Part shown: piece by piece, positions 42,478 through 50,495 of the stretch
How positions within the stretch are numbered: position 1 is the first letter of the stretch
How the letters are laid out: the number at the start of each line of letters is the position of its first letter
The notes under the pieces: generated by a model
What the model saw: the letters and a program-made list of their open reading frames with translations, nothing else
Databases searched by the model: none
Told to the model about the DNA's origin: nothing
Position numbers and translations under genes: made by a program
Source: Alphaproteobacteria bacterium
GTDB taxonomy: Bacteria; Planctomycetota; Phycisphaerae; UBA1845
DNA length: 64,000 nucleotides
Reading direction: 5' to 3'
Assembly: GCA_028285105.1 (NCBI GenBank)
Contig: JANQQE010000021.1
Coordinates: 310,001 to 374,000 of the forward strand

Positions 42478-44208
42478 ATGGCCAAACAATCTGTCGGACC
42501 CTTCGTTCGACACATCGACAAAGCGATCCTTGGTGTGACCGGAGCGGTTCTCCTGTGGGCCATCGCCCAATATGGAGTCGTCTCGCCCAACAAGATCGAA
42601 TCGGACGGAGAATGGCTCGGTCCAGCCCAGGTAGACAATGCCACCCGAGAGACGGCTGACTCGCTGCGCAACCGACTTCGAAATGCCGAAGTAACGGTCG
42701 AACCTTACGAAGATCCGATGGACCGCGTCAACAAACTCACCGACCCGTTGGCGGCCGCCGGTGTCGACGGGACCATCCCGCGCATGCTGGAATTTCCTCC
42801 AACCGTACCTGAGTTCTCGGGAACGATCACCAGCGTTGGACACGACTTGGTCAAGGTCGTTCAAATCGATCGCCCAATGACTTATGCCGGTCGAAGTGGC
42901 GCATACATTGAACCGCCAAACACCTTGGGCACTGCGGGGGGGCGAACCAAAAATGCAGCATCGTTACGCGACGTCAATTGGATCACTGTCGCGGCCATCT
43001 TCGATCGCGAGCAGCAGGAAGCACGGGCATTTGACGCCAAGTACGATCCTGAACGCATACAGACCTTGTTCACCAGAATGGATGTCGAGCGCCGCACGAT
43101 CAACGCGGATGGAACAACCTCCGATTGGGAGGCGATCGATCCGGTTGTTCAGCAAACCCTGCCGCCGCTTCCCGAACCCGAAGTCTACGAAGTAGAGGAC
43201 GGCCAGGGCTTCAACGTGTCGCAAGACGATCGCGAAGACGTCGATGCTTTTAAGACACTGATCGCCGAACCGCGAAACCAACTTGCGATCATGCGGCCTT
43301 TGTTTCCCGACACAGACTATGGCGACCCATGGCGATACCCCCGTGGATTTGAATATGAAGTTCCCGATATGGACGCGGAATACCTCGAAGATGACGGCCC
43401 CTGCCGCTATCCCGAGTGCGATGCGGGCGAAGTCGATCGTGACATGGACGTCAAAGAGTTGCTGGAAGAAGCTGAAACCAACCTGGAAGAAGGCAACCTC
43501 GCGCGGGCTCGAAAGCTCGCGGAAAAAGCTGAAAAAAAAGCCGACCGGCGAGACGAGCGCAAGGTTGAAAAGCTCCTGAAGAAGATCGAACTCGAGGAGC
43601 AAAAAGCCCCGATCGGAAAAATGAGAGTCGGCAAGCAAGTCCTCTGGGTTCACGACGCTGCCCCCGGCAGTGTGGAGAGCGGCAGAACGTATCAGTACCG
43701 TGTACGCCCAAACATCTACAACCAATACTGCGGCACACCTCCACTACTCAACGACGCGCAGGATGCCGCCAGAGTTGAATTGGTTGGCGATTGGTCCGAG
43801 CCTTCGGAACCGGTCACCATCGATCGCGACACGATTTTCTTTGTGCGATCCGGAAACGCGCGGAAGAATAATTGCAAAATAGATTTGTTTAAGTGGGTGG
43901 CCGGCAAGTGGATTCAAAAATCCTTCACCGTTGAACCCGGTTCGCCCATCGGCGATGCAAATACCAGAATCGATACTCACCGCGCGGAAGACGACATCGT
44001 AGACTTCACGACGGGGGCTACGGTTGTCGATATTGTCTTCGACAAGCCCTATTGGAAAAAAGGCCGTCGAAGCCGCCAACTCACGAAAACGACCGCGCTT
44101 GTTTATGTCGATGCTTCAGGACATCTCGTCGAGCAAACCGAAGAATTCGACGAAAACAGCGAAAGTTACGATGACTATAAGAAAAACGCCTGGGATCCGC
44201 CGCGCTAA
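42478..44208 (+). CDS. Bitopic membrane protein of the PilM operon, unrecognised
   Basis: This 576-aa protein has an N-terminal helix (ILGVTGAVLLWAIAQYGVV) and a large periplasmic part. A proline-rich stretch near residues 215-235 is followed by an acidic region. A charged helical hairpin (about 325-380, ELLEEAETNLEEGNLARARKLAEKAEKKADRR) resembles one TPR-like or coiled-coil unit. The C-terminal domain is beta-rich. GGAG lies upstream of ATG 42478, and the gap to the previous gene is 51 bp. No family is recognised. Its place directly after the PilO-like gene suggests a pilus or secretion platform partner, with a possible PilP-like link to the secretin. Confidence 0.5.
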   Translation: MAKQSVGPFVRHIDKAILGVTGAVLLWAIAQYGVVSPNKIESDGEWLGPAQVDNATRETADSLRNRLRNAEVTVEPYEDPMDRVNKLTDPLAAAGVDGTIPRMLEFPPTVPEFSGTITSVGHDLVKVVQIDRPMTYAGRSGAYIEPPNTLGTAGGRTKNAASLRDVNWITVAAIFDREQQEARAFDAKYDPERIQTLFTRMDVERRTINADGTTSDWEAIDPVVQQTLPPLPEPEVYEVEDGQGFNVSQDDREDVDAFKTLIAEPRNQLAIMRPLFPDTDYGDPWRYPRGFEYEVPDMDAEYLEDDGPCRYPECDAGEVDRDMDVKELLEEAETNLEEGNLARARKLAEKAEKKADRRDERKVEKLLKKIELEEQKAPIGKMRVGKQVLWVHDAAPGSVESGRTYQYRVRPNIYNQYCGTPPLLNDAQDAARVELVGDWSEPSEPVTIDRDTIFFVRSGNARKNNCKIDLFKWVAGKWIQKSFTVEPGSPIGDANTRIDTHRAEDDIVDFTTGATVVDIVFDKPYWKKGRRSRQLTKTTALVYVDASGHLVEQTEEFDENSESYDDYKKNAWDPPR

Positions 44209-44239
44209 AACGCCGCCCTTGGCACCACGGGATATTCTT

Positions 44240-45037
44240 TTGAAACGCACAAGCTTCGCCATCGCAACCCTGCTTCTTTTCGTCCCGACATTCAATTTGC
44301 TCGGGCAAACGACTCACGAGCGGAACGATGCGGATCAGAATCAGTTCGAACAACTCAATCTTGGTTTTGAAAACGCGCCCGACCAAGTCGTCGATCCGCT
44401 CTTGGAGCAACTTGGCGACCCTGATTTCGAAACCCGCGAGGCGGCCGCCAAAGCCTTAAAAGAACTGGGTCCAGCCGCCTTCACCCGACTTGCCCGCCAT
44501 TACAGCGATCACGACGATTACGAAGTTCGATTGCGCATCGAGGATATTGTCAAGGACCAATATGTCTGGCACACCTTGCTCAAACACAAAGGCTTTATGG
44601 GAGTTCGCTATTCCCATTACACGGGGCCACCGCTGCTCCCTGGCCAATCCGGATTCCTTATTGGCTTGGCTGAACCGGGACATGCCGCCCACGACGCCGG
44701 GATTCGAGGCGGCGACATCATCGTATCGCTGGATGGAATGTCAGCCGAAGAGTTATCCGATCTCGAATTTGCCGCGTACATACAAAAGAAGGGGGCAGGC
44801 GGAACGTTGACAGTTCGCATTTGCGTCAAGGATCCCTCACGTCACGCATCGCGAACCGTTGAAAAAACTCTGACCTTGAAGGCACGACCGATTGACCAAT
44901 ACGTCAACCCAGAGTTGCTCGAAGAACTCAACTCTCGCATGCAATCTTTTTCGTTATGGTGGGACAAACACTTCAGCGTACCGCGCAAGCAGCATAATCG
45001 GCTACCGACTTCTGAAGTTTTACAAATTCCCGAATAG
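44240..45037 (+). CDS. Exported HEAT-repeat/PDZ protein
   Basis: The frame is open far upstream, but TTG 44240 gives a signal peptide (KRTSFAIATLLLFVPTFNLLG) and has CGGGA about 10 nt upstream; ATG 44171 inside the previous gene is an alternative. With the TTG start the protein is 265 aa. Residues 35-90 form one HEAT-like unit (LLEQLGDPDFETREAAAKALKELGPAAF), and residues 100-190 a PDZ domain (GFLIGLAEPGHAAHDAGIRGGDIIVSLDGM). PDZ domains in type II/IV systems (GspC-like) bind the secretin, so a role with the upstream pilus genes is plausible but inferred. Confidence 0.6.
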   Translation: MKRTSFAIATLLLFVPTFNLLGQTTHERNDADQNQFEQLNLGFENAPDQVVDPLLEQLGDPDFETREAAAKALKELGPAAFTRLARHYSDHDDYEVRLRIEDIVKDQYVWHTLLKHKGFMGVRYSHYTGPPLLPGQSGFLIGLAEPGHAAHDAGIRGGDIIVSLDGMSAEELSDLEFAAYIQKKGAGGTLTVRICVKDPSRHASRTVEKTLTLKARPIDQYVNPELLEELNSRMQSFSLWWDKHFSVPRKQHNRLPTSEVLQIPE

Positions 45038-45071
45038 AGTCGTTCCAAAATATCCAACGAAAATTTTGAGG

Positions 45072-46457
45072 CTATTCTGGACCGGTTGCCAGCGCCATCA
45101 CCGCTTCGAGTTGAGAACGAAATGCAACGGACCACTTTTTCCGCAGCGCCGCTGTATCGGAATCGCCACCCTTCAATCCGGCAATGGCCTCGAACGCTTC
45201 ACGCTCGCTGACGATCGGTTCGCAAAGCTTGTCAACGGCGACTTTTGGCATGCCTGCATCTCGAATGGCACTCCAAACCTGCTGAAGCAGTATGTGATTC
45301 TCATTGCAAATTGCTGCCGCAACATGCACAAGCGCTTTTGATTGCTTCGCCGCCAGTTTCTGATCCACCTGCACACCAAGGTCGGTTTCAAATGGATTGT
45401 CCGGAACCGAAAGCTTGCCTTGATGCGACTCGTAAAGGCTTGGCTTGATGGGGTAGTGATAAAGCGTATGGCTCGAATGGCCCTCCCCGTCCGCCAGCGC
45501 ACTCCATGTGGCCTGCCCCTCGTCGGACAGGCAGAACTTGACGAACTGTTCCGCCAATCGCGCATCGGCCGCGGTCTTGACGATCGAAACAATGTCAGGT
45601 GTCACGGCTGTGGCGCCGGAAGGATTGATGTATCGAAGCGAACCTGGATTTTCCTGCACCCTGCGAAGACCGTCAAAGTTGACGGAAAAACCGCCAAGCA
45701 TCACGCCCGAGGCGATTTGGTCATGTCCGCGCACACTGCCCGATTCAAGAACCCGCGCATTGGCAAGAATGCGCACCAGCGTCCCCCAACCTTCATCCCA
45801 ACCCTGATGCTGCAAGATCAACATCATGCACTGACGATTGCTACCGCTCTTTGCAGGATCTGCAATCGAAAGCCATCCGGAAAACCGCGGATCGGCCAGA
45901 TCGGTCCAGGTTGACGGCGGTTCGACTCCGCGGGCTGTACAATCGGCATCGTTAAAGAGTATGCCAAAACTCGACAAACCCGTCGCAACCCAGCGATTCT
46001 TGTCGTCGCGAGTGGGTAGCCCATGGACGTCGGCTGGAATACCTGCGAGCGCATCGCCAAGATCCATCGCAAAACACCGATCCTTGGCAGCCAACGCCCG
46101 ATGGTAAGAAAGCCCGCCTCCGAACATCAAATCCGGGGTTTTCATTCCAGCATCGACGTTGCGGCCTTCAAAAATATCGCTGATGTATTCAACGCACTGC
46201 GGCGTTCCGCGTACAATCCACTCGATCGTGACATCGCGCTGGAAATTCGAGTCGTACCAACGCGCGAATGCGTCCGAGAATGTACTGCGAATCCGCTCGC
46301 TGTGCGGCGAGATAATCGTCAACCGCATCGTGGCTTTGGATTCAAGAGTATTGTTACCCGACTTTTCTGCAGGCTCACACCCCACGCAAGACGCCATGCA
46401 AACCGCCAACAAGAGAGTCCTGTATCGCACTACTGTTCTGGCAGCGAATTCGCCCAT
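45072..46457 (-). CDS. ABC-type extracellular substrate-binding lipoprotein, orphan
   Basis: This 461-aa protein opens with a lipoprotein signal (LLLAVCMASCVGC) at ATG 46457, chosen over earlier in-frame ATGs because of it. It has the two-lobe binding-protein layout of the iron(III)/phosphonate/spermidine group: LTIISPHSERIRSTFSDAF near the start, TWTDLADPRFSGWLSIADPAKSGS, and VTPDIVSIVKTAADARLAEQFVKFCLSDEGQ. Such proteins deliver a ligand to an ABC importer. No permease or ATPase gene is next to it, so it is an orphan here. It is convergent with the HEAT-PDZ gene and lies 227 bp after the alcohol dehydrogenase gene on the same strand. The ligand is unknown. Confidence 0.78.
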   Translation of the reverse strand: MGEFAARTVVRYRTLLLAVCMASCVGCEPAEKSGNNTLESKATMRLTIISPHSERIRSTFSDAFARWYDSNFQRDVTIEWIVRGTPQCVEYISDIFEGRNVDAGMKTPDLMFGGGLSYHRALAAKDRCFAMDLGDALAGIPADVHGLPTRDDKNRWVATGLSSFGILFNDADCTARGVEPPSTWTDLADPRFSGWLSIADPAKSGSNRQCMMLILQHQGWDEGWGTLVRILANARVLESGSVRGHDQIASGVMLGGFSVNFDGLRRVQENPGSLRYINPSGATAVTPDIVSIVKTAADARLAEQFVKFCLSDEGQATWSALADGEGHSSHTLYHYPIKPSLYESHQGKLSVPDNPFETDLGVQVDQKLAAKQSKALVHVAAAICNENHILLQQVWSAIRDAGMPKVAVDKLCEPIVSEREAFEAIAGLKGGDSDTAALRKKWSVAFRSQLEAVMALATGPE

Positions 46458-46684
46458 GACATTCGTCCGTAGTTGTTGAAGTTGATGCGGAATTCGAATG
46501 ACGCTTCGATCCCGCAGAGAATTACCGAGACCCTTCATCGTTGCCGCGCTAATTTGCACACCGCATTGCAGCAACCACACCCATTCATTCTCGCCCATTC
46601 ACAGATGGGGTGTCAAATCACTTGAATTGCTGCCCAGTAGACGTGCTATTTGAATCGGGACGAACGACAAGAATCGCGAATGCG

Positions 46685-47863
46685 TCAATGAGGCAGATTC
46701 AGTGCCGACTTGTAAATGCTCTTGAACGCTTCGGCATCGACCGGAATTGGATTGAATTTACCTGTCCACTGCGTCGTCGCCGCTTCGGCTAAACCGTCGA
46801 TATCGGCGCGCTCGATGCCCAAGTCCGACAATCCCTCAGGCATATTCGCTACGCTGAGAAAATGCCCGATCCGACTGGCCAGCGATTCCGCATCGAGACC
46901 CAACGAAGCGTATGCCTCGGGCATTGCGTTGGCGTTAAAACGCACCACGTGCGGCAGCATGATCCCGACCGCCATCCCGTGAACCACGCCATACTTCGCC
47001 GTCAACGGATTCGCGCACGCATGGGCGGCTCCCAACATCGACTGCTCGATGGCAGCCCCCGCCAGGTGCGCCCCCCACAACATGTCGCGACGGGCATCAT
47101 CGTTCGACGGATCGCACAGTGCTGCCTCCAGCGACCGGTCCAAACGCTTCCATGCCTCCTGCGAAAACTGTTGCGACAAATCCGTTCGCACATTCGTAGC
47201 CGCCGTCTCAACCGCGTGCGATACCGCATCGATCGCCGAAGCCGCCGCAACGCTGGCTGGCTGACTTCGAGTTAACTCGTGATCTAGAATGGCCACGCGC
47301 GGACGCAAACCGCCCTCGCGCGGATCGCGCCGATCGCCACAAGCCATCTTTACGTGCGTCACCGGGTCGCTGATCAATGCAAACGATTGCGCCTCACTAC
47401 CGGTTCCTGCCGTCGTCGGTGCGACAATCATAGGCAGCATCGGTTTCGTCGCTTTGCCCTCGCCATGATAATCCTTGATCTCGCCGCCATTGGTTAAGAG
47501 GAGGTTGATTCCCTTCGCACAATCCATCGTGCTGCCACCACCGACACCGACAATCAAATCGATCTGCTGACCTTTCGCCAACGCCACGCCCGCCACCACA
47601 TGTTCGGTGGTCGGGTTTTCGTGAACGCCGTCGAAGAGAACGATTTCGATCCCCGAATCCTTCAAGCTTTCAATCGCCCGAGTAGCATGGCCAGCTTGCT
47701 CAATCCCCGGATCGGTGACCAACAGCACACGCGACGCAGCAAGCTCCCGCGACAACTCGCCCAATTGCGAAAGCGCACCCGCGCCACCCACCACGCGCAC
47801 CGGAGACTCAGCCAGAATATCCGGGCAATCGGGAGGTGTGCCGTTAACTTGCGACTCGGTCAT
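46685..47863 (-). CDS. Iron-containing (group III) alcohol dehydrogenase
   Basis: This 392-aa enzyme has VGGGSTMDCAKG (NAD-binding), TTAGTGSEAQ, SAIDAVSHAVE and HGMAVGIMLPHVVRFN, which together supply the Asp/His ligands for Fe(II) or Zn(II). It would interconvert an aldehyde and an alcohol with NAD(P)H. ATG 47863 was chosen because the family N-terminus begins about 15 residues later; the longer frame overlaps the upstream gene. It lies 28 bp after the aldehyde-dehydrogenase gene on the same strand. In this setting it would reduce the aldehyde made by its neighbour. The substrate is not determined. Confidence 0.9.
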   Translation of the reverse strand: MTESQVNGTPPDCPDILAESPVRVVGGAGALSQLGELSRELAASRVLLVTDPGIEQAGHATRAIESLKDSGIEIVLFDGVHENPTTEHVVAGVALAKGQQIDLIVGVGGGSTMDCAKGINLLLTNGGEIKDYHGEGKATKPMLPMIVAPTTAGTGSEAQSFALISDPVTHVKMACGDRRDPREGGLRPRVAILDHELTRSQPASVAAASAIDAVSHAVETAATNVRTDLSQQFSQEAWKRLDRSLEAALCDPSNDDARRDMLWGAHLAGAAIEQSMLGAAHACANPLTAKYGVVHGMAVGIMLPHVVRFNANAMPEAYASLGLDAESLASRIGHFLSVANMPEGLSDLGIERADIDGLAEAATTQWTGKFNPIPVDAEAFKSIYKSALNLPH

Positions 47864-47891
47864 AATCGAAACTCTGGAAATACCGTTTTCG

Positions 47892-49313
47892 TCAGGCTGC
47901 CGGCTCGAATTGAAAAGCGCGTTGGCGATAAAGAAGTTCAAACAGATTGCCTTCGTGCGGCTGATCCCAACTGATTCGCCAGGTCGGTACCGGGCCAACA
48001 TTCAACCGATCGACATTCGGATGATTCATCAAGGCGTGAACAAAGGATTCGTCGCGCGTGATCACCGTAGCGACCAAGGTCGGCCCAATGGCGTCGGGTA
48101 TCTCCGATGCCGGACATTCGACAACCGATGCGTACGGAAACAGGAACTCGCGATTGGCCAGCGGATGCTCGCGCGATTCACACCAGACGACGGAAGGTTG
48201 GAGGTATGCGCATCGTCCAATGTGCGCCAGTCGCGGCGTGTCTCGATGCGCTGCGCAAAGGTCTTCTGAACCTTCGTCGGTCAGGGCGTGTTCGATGACA
48301 CTGTTGATCTGATTGGCGACGGCTGGGTTTGCGAATGCCGCCAGAGTCGCGTTTGGATCGTCGGCGGGCAGCGCTTTGTGTTTGGCCAGAGCTTGACCAA
48401 CTGCATTGGCTATCTCGCGGCCATGACGCGGCGTCCAGATCGCCGACGCATTGATACACGATCTGCCACCATTGCGATCGATCGAGGTGGCCATCAAATC
48501 TACGTACTGCGCCCAGTTGTCGGCGACATCGTCACCGAGAATCACCTTCGAATAACCCGGACCGTGCAATTCAATGCTCGGATCGTTTTCGTAAGGTCGC
48601 ACCGTCGCCCCACCGCCAAACAGCATCGCCCGGTCAGCCGTCCGCAGCAGTTCGCCAGCGCCACCGTGGTCGGTTGGATAAAAACCCATCGCCTCGCGCG
48701 GGAAACCAGCAGCCGCAAACGCTTCGATCATCCGATAAGGCGTCCACGGCTCCTCGCGTCCAGGCTTCAAAACGATTGGTGCCTTCAGCACCATCGCGGG
48801 CGCCCAAAGCGAATGCACGCCCGGCGAATTGCTCGGAAGCACGGCTCCAAAAATTCGACCGGCTCGATAGAAACTCAGCATCTGCCCGGATGCATTGCTG
48901 TATCCGTCGTCAAGCACCCTCAAATTAAGCCCGCGCGTCAGACCGGAAAGTACTTCGTCCATCCTTTCCAGCACGCCCGCAATCTTCCCGGCATTGTCGC
49001 GACAATAAGTAATCGGCATCCCTGTCGAACACGCCAACTGCGTGATGTAATCGTCGAACGACTGCTGGGACTTGCCCAGTGGCAGCGTAGCCGACATGAA
49101 CAGCTTCGCGGCTTTCCCGGCCATCGCGATAAGATCGGCGATCGAATACTTCTCCAACACATCGTCGCGCATGTTCACCATGTCGCGCCGCACCATGCCG
49201 CTGTTGGCCTGATGCACGTGGGCAAACGGTTCGCCGGTGGCATGATGCAGCAGCGTCACCGTTTCGATGCTTTCGTACGGCTCACCGTTCCGCAGAATCG
49301 GAATCTCAATCAC
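47892..49313 (-). CDS. Aldehyde dehydrogenase-superfamily acyl reductase-like enzyme
   Basis: This 473-aa protein has the catalytic Cys in NGGRSCINAS and cofactor-domain blocks GAVLPSNSPGVHSLWAPAMVLKAPIVLKPG and RAMLFGGGATVRPY. A Glu general base in the typical ELGG position is not obvious. Length and N-terminal helical region are close to LuxC-type acyl-CoA reductases, and the neighbour encodes a LuxE-size ligase. The start is GTG 49313, overlapping the ligase stop by one base (TAGTG), which implies coupled translation. The likely reaction is acyl-enzyme or acyl-CoA to aldehyde. An ordinary aldehyde dehydrogenase is the alternative. Confidence 0.75.
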   Translation of the reverse strand: MIEIPILRNGEPYESIETVTLLHHATGEPFAHVHQANSGMVRRDMVNMRDDVLEKYSIADLIAMAGKAAKLFMSATLPLGKSQQSFDDYITQLACSTGMPITYCRDNAGKIAGVLERMDEVLSGLTRGLNLRVLDDGYSNASGQMLSFYRAGRIFGAVLPSNSPGVHSLWAPAMVLKAPIVLKPGREEPWTPYRMIEAFAAAGFPREAMGFYPTDHGGAGELLRTADRAMLFGGGATVRPYENDPSIELHGPGYSKVILGDDVADNWAQYVDLMATSIDRNGGRSCINASAIWTPRHGREIANAVGQALAKHKALPADDPNATLAAFANPAVANQINSVIEHALTDEGSEDLCAAHRDTPRLAHIGRCAYLQPSVVWCESREHPLANREFLFPYASVVECPASEIPDAIGPTLVATVITRDESFVHALMNHPNVDRLNVGPVPTWRISWDQPHEGNLFELLYRQRAFQFEPAA

Positions 49314-50419
49314 TAGTAAACCCCCTCGACAATCGGCGTGGCAAAACCGCTGAACGGGCGCACGTCGGCAATACCGTCCCAGGGATACTTATCGCAAGGA
49401 TGCGTGCGTACGCCTTCGTCGCGCTCGAGGAAGCGTGGCATGAAGAATTCTTTCGTCAGCGTTGTCAATCGCGCACGACCGACCTCACCATAATCGACGA
49501 CTTTGCGCGTGTCGTCCGGATCGACGACTTCGATCATCGCTCGTGGTGACGGTGGATGGTAGATCACGCTGTAGTTGTCGGCCGGGTCGAACGGCTTGTG
49601 ACACGCCAAACCCATCAGCGTGTTGCCATAGGTCGGCACAAAATCGATCTTGCCCTCAAGCAACTCTTCGCGGGCGAAGCGATGAAATTGCGCCGTCAAC
49701 TGCGTCCCACCGCAAAACACACCATTGATGCCATACTCCACCAATGACACCCGCTCGCACAACGCTTCAAGCAGCTTTGGTGTCGTGAACAAGCATTGAA
49801 TATTCTTGTGCGCCCGCAGCAGCGTGAGTCCCTGATTGACCACATGGTCCTTGTATTCGTGCATTTCCCGCAGGCGCGACGACTTAATCAGCTTCACCAC
49901 CCAACGCGGATCCATGTCCACGCAGAAGCAAATCCCACCGCGATGCTGACACAGATGCTCGACCGCCAATCGCAATCGCCTTGGACCCGACGGCCCCAAC
50001 ATCAACCAATCGCCCCCGCGCGGAAACGTCCCGTCGCTGAGCGTATCGCTGAACTGTTCGTAATCGATACGGAAATCCTTGACGTTGATCCGCGACTTGG
50101 GCACACCTGTGCTACCACCCGTCTCGAATGTATAAATCGGATCGTTGGCGTAAGCCTTCGGCACCCAGCTGCGCACCTTGCCCTGGCGAAGCCATTCGTC
50201 TTCAAAGAAATCGAACTTGTCGAGATCGTCGTAACACTTGACCTCGTCGCGCGGATTCCAATTCAGCTTCTCGGCATAATCGAGCCAAAACGGCGTACCC
50301 GTCGCCGGATCGAAATGCCACGAAACAATCTCGCGCGTGTGTTCGTCAAGCGCGGCTCGATTGGCCGCCGCGCGTTCGTCGATGGAAGAACCGACCGATG
50401 TACCTGATGCGCTATTCAT
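49313..50419 (-). CDS. Adenylate-forming ligase-like protein (LuxE/PaaK type)
   Basis: This 368-aa protein has the P-loop-like motif FETGGSTGVPKSRI near residue 105 and GVFCGGTQLT and PTYGNTLMGLA blocks, as in phenylacetate-CoA ligase and LuxE acyl-protein synthetases. At 368 aa it has the length of LuxE rather than of PaaK (about 430), so the C-terminal swivel domain is short. It would activate a carboxylic acid as acyl-AMP, handing the acyl group to the adjacent dehydrogenase. ATG 50419 was preferred to TTG 50428. Repeat copy D lies between this start and the upstream propeller gene. The acid is unknown. Confidence 0.65.
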   Translation of the reverse strand: MNSASGTSVGSSIDERAAANRAALDEHTREIVSWHFDPATGTPFWLDYAEKLNWNPRDEVKCYDDLDKFDFFEDEWLRQGKVRSWVPKAYANDPIYTFETGGSTGVPKSRINVKDFRIDYEQFSDTLSDGTFPRGGDWLMLGPSGPRRLRLAVEHLCQHRGGICFCVDMDPRWVVKLIKSSRLREMHEYKDHVVNQGLTLLRAHKNIQCLFTTPKLLEALCERVSLVEYGINGVFCGGTQLTAQFHRFAREELLEGKIDFVPTYGNTLMGLACHKPFDPADNYSVIYHPPSPRAMIEVVDPDDTRKVVDYGEVGRARLTTLTKEFFMPRFLERDEGVRTHPCDKYPWDGIADVRPFSGFATPIVEGVY

Positions 50420-50431
50420 AAATCTCAACTC

Positions 50432-50495
50432 GTAGGGTGCGCTGTGCGCACCACTGTTAGATCGCCAACGAATTGGTGCGCTTAGCGCACCCTAC
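50432..50495. repeat. Dispersed palindromic repeat, copy D (variant arms)
   Basis: Left arm 50432-50452 (TAGGGTGCGCTGTGCGCACC) and right arm 50475-50495 are inverted, differing at two loop positions. Compared with copies A-C, TCC/GGA has become TGC/GCA on both sides of the hairpin, so pairing is kept. The CTA at 50492-50494 is the TAG stop codon of the propeller gene read on the minus strand. Confidence 0.88.

Noticed and set aside
41899..42864. 321-residue minus-strand frame across two pilus-operon genes
   Set aside because: It spans the junction of two well-started plus-strand genes and has no recognisable domain.
45046..45072. Weak hairpin (CAAAAT / ATTTTG) between the HEAT-PDZ gene and the binding-protein gene
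   Set aside because: Only six A-T-rich pairs and no clear T-run; not convincing as a terminator.
48288..49316. 342-residue plus-strand frame antisense to the aldehyde dehydrogenase
   Set aside because: No motifs, and the opposite strand encodes a complete enzyme with its catalytic Cys.
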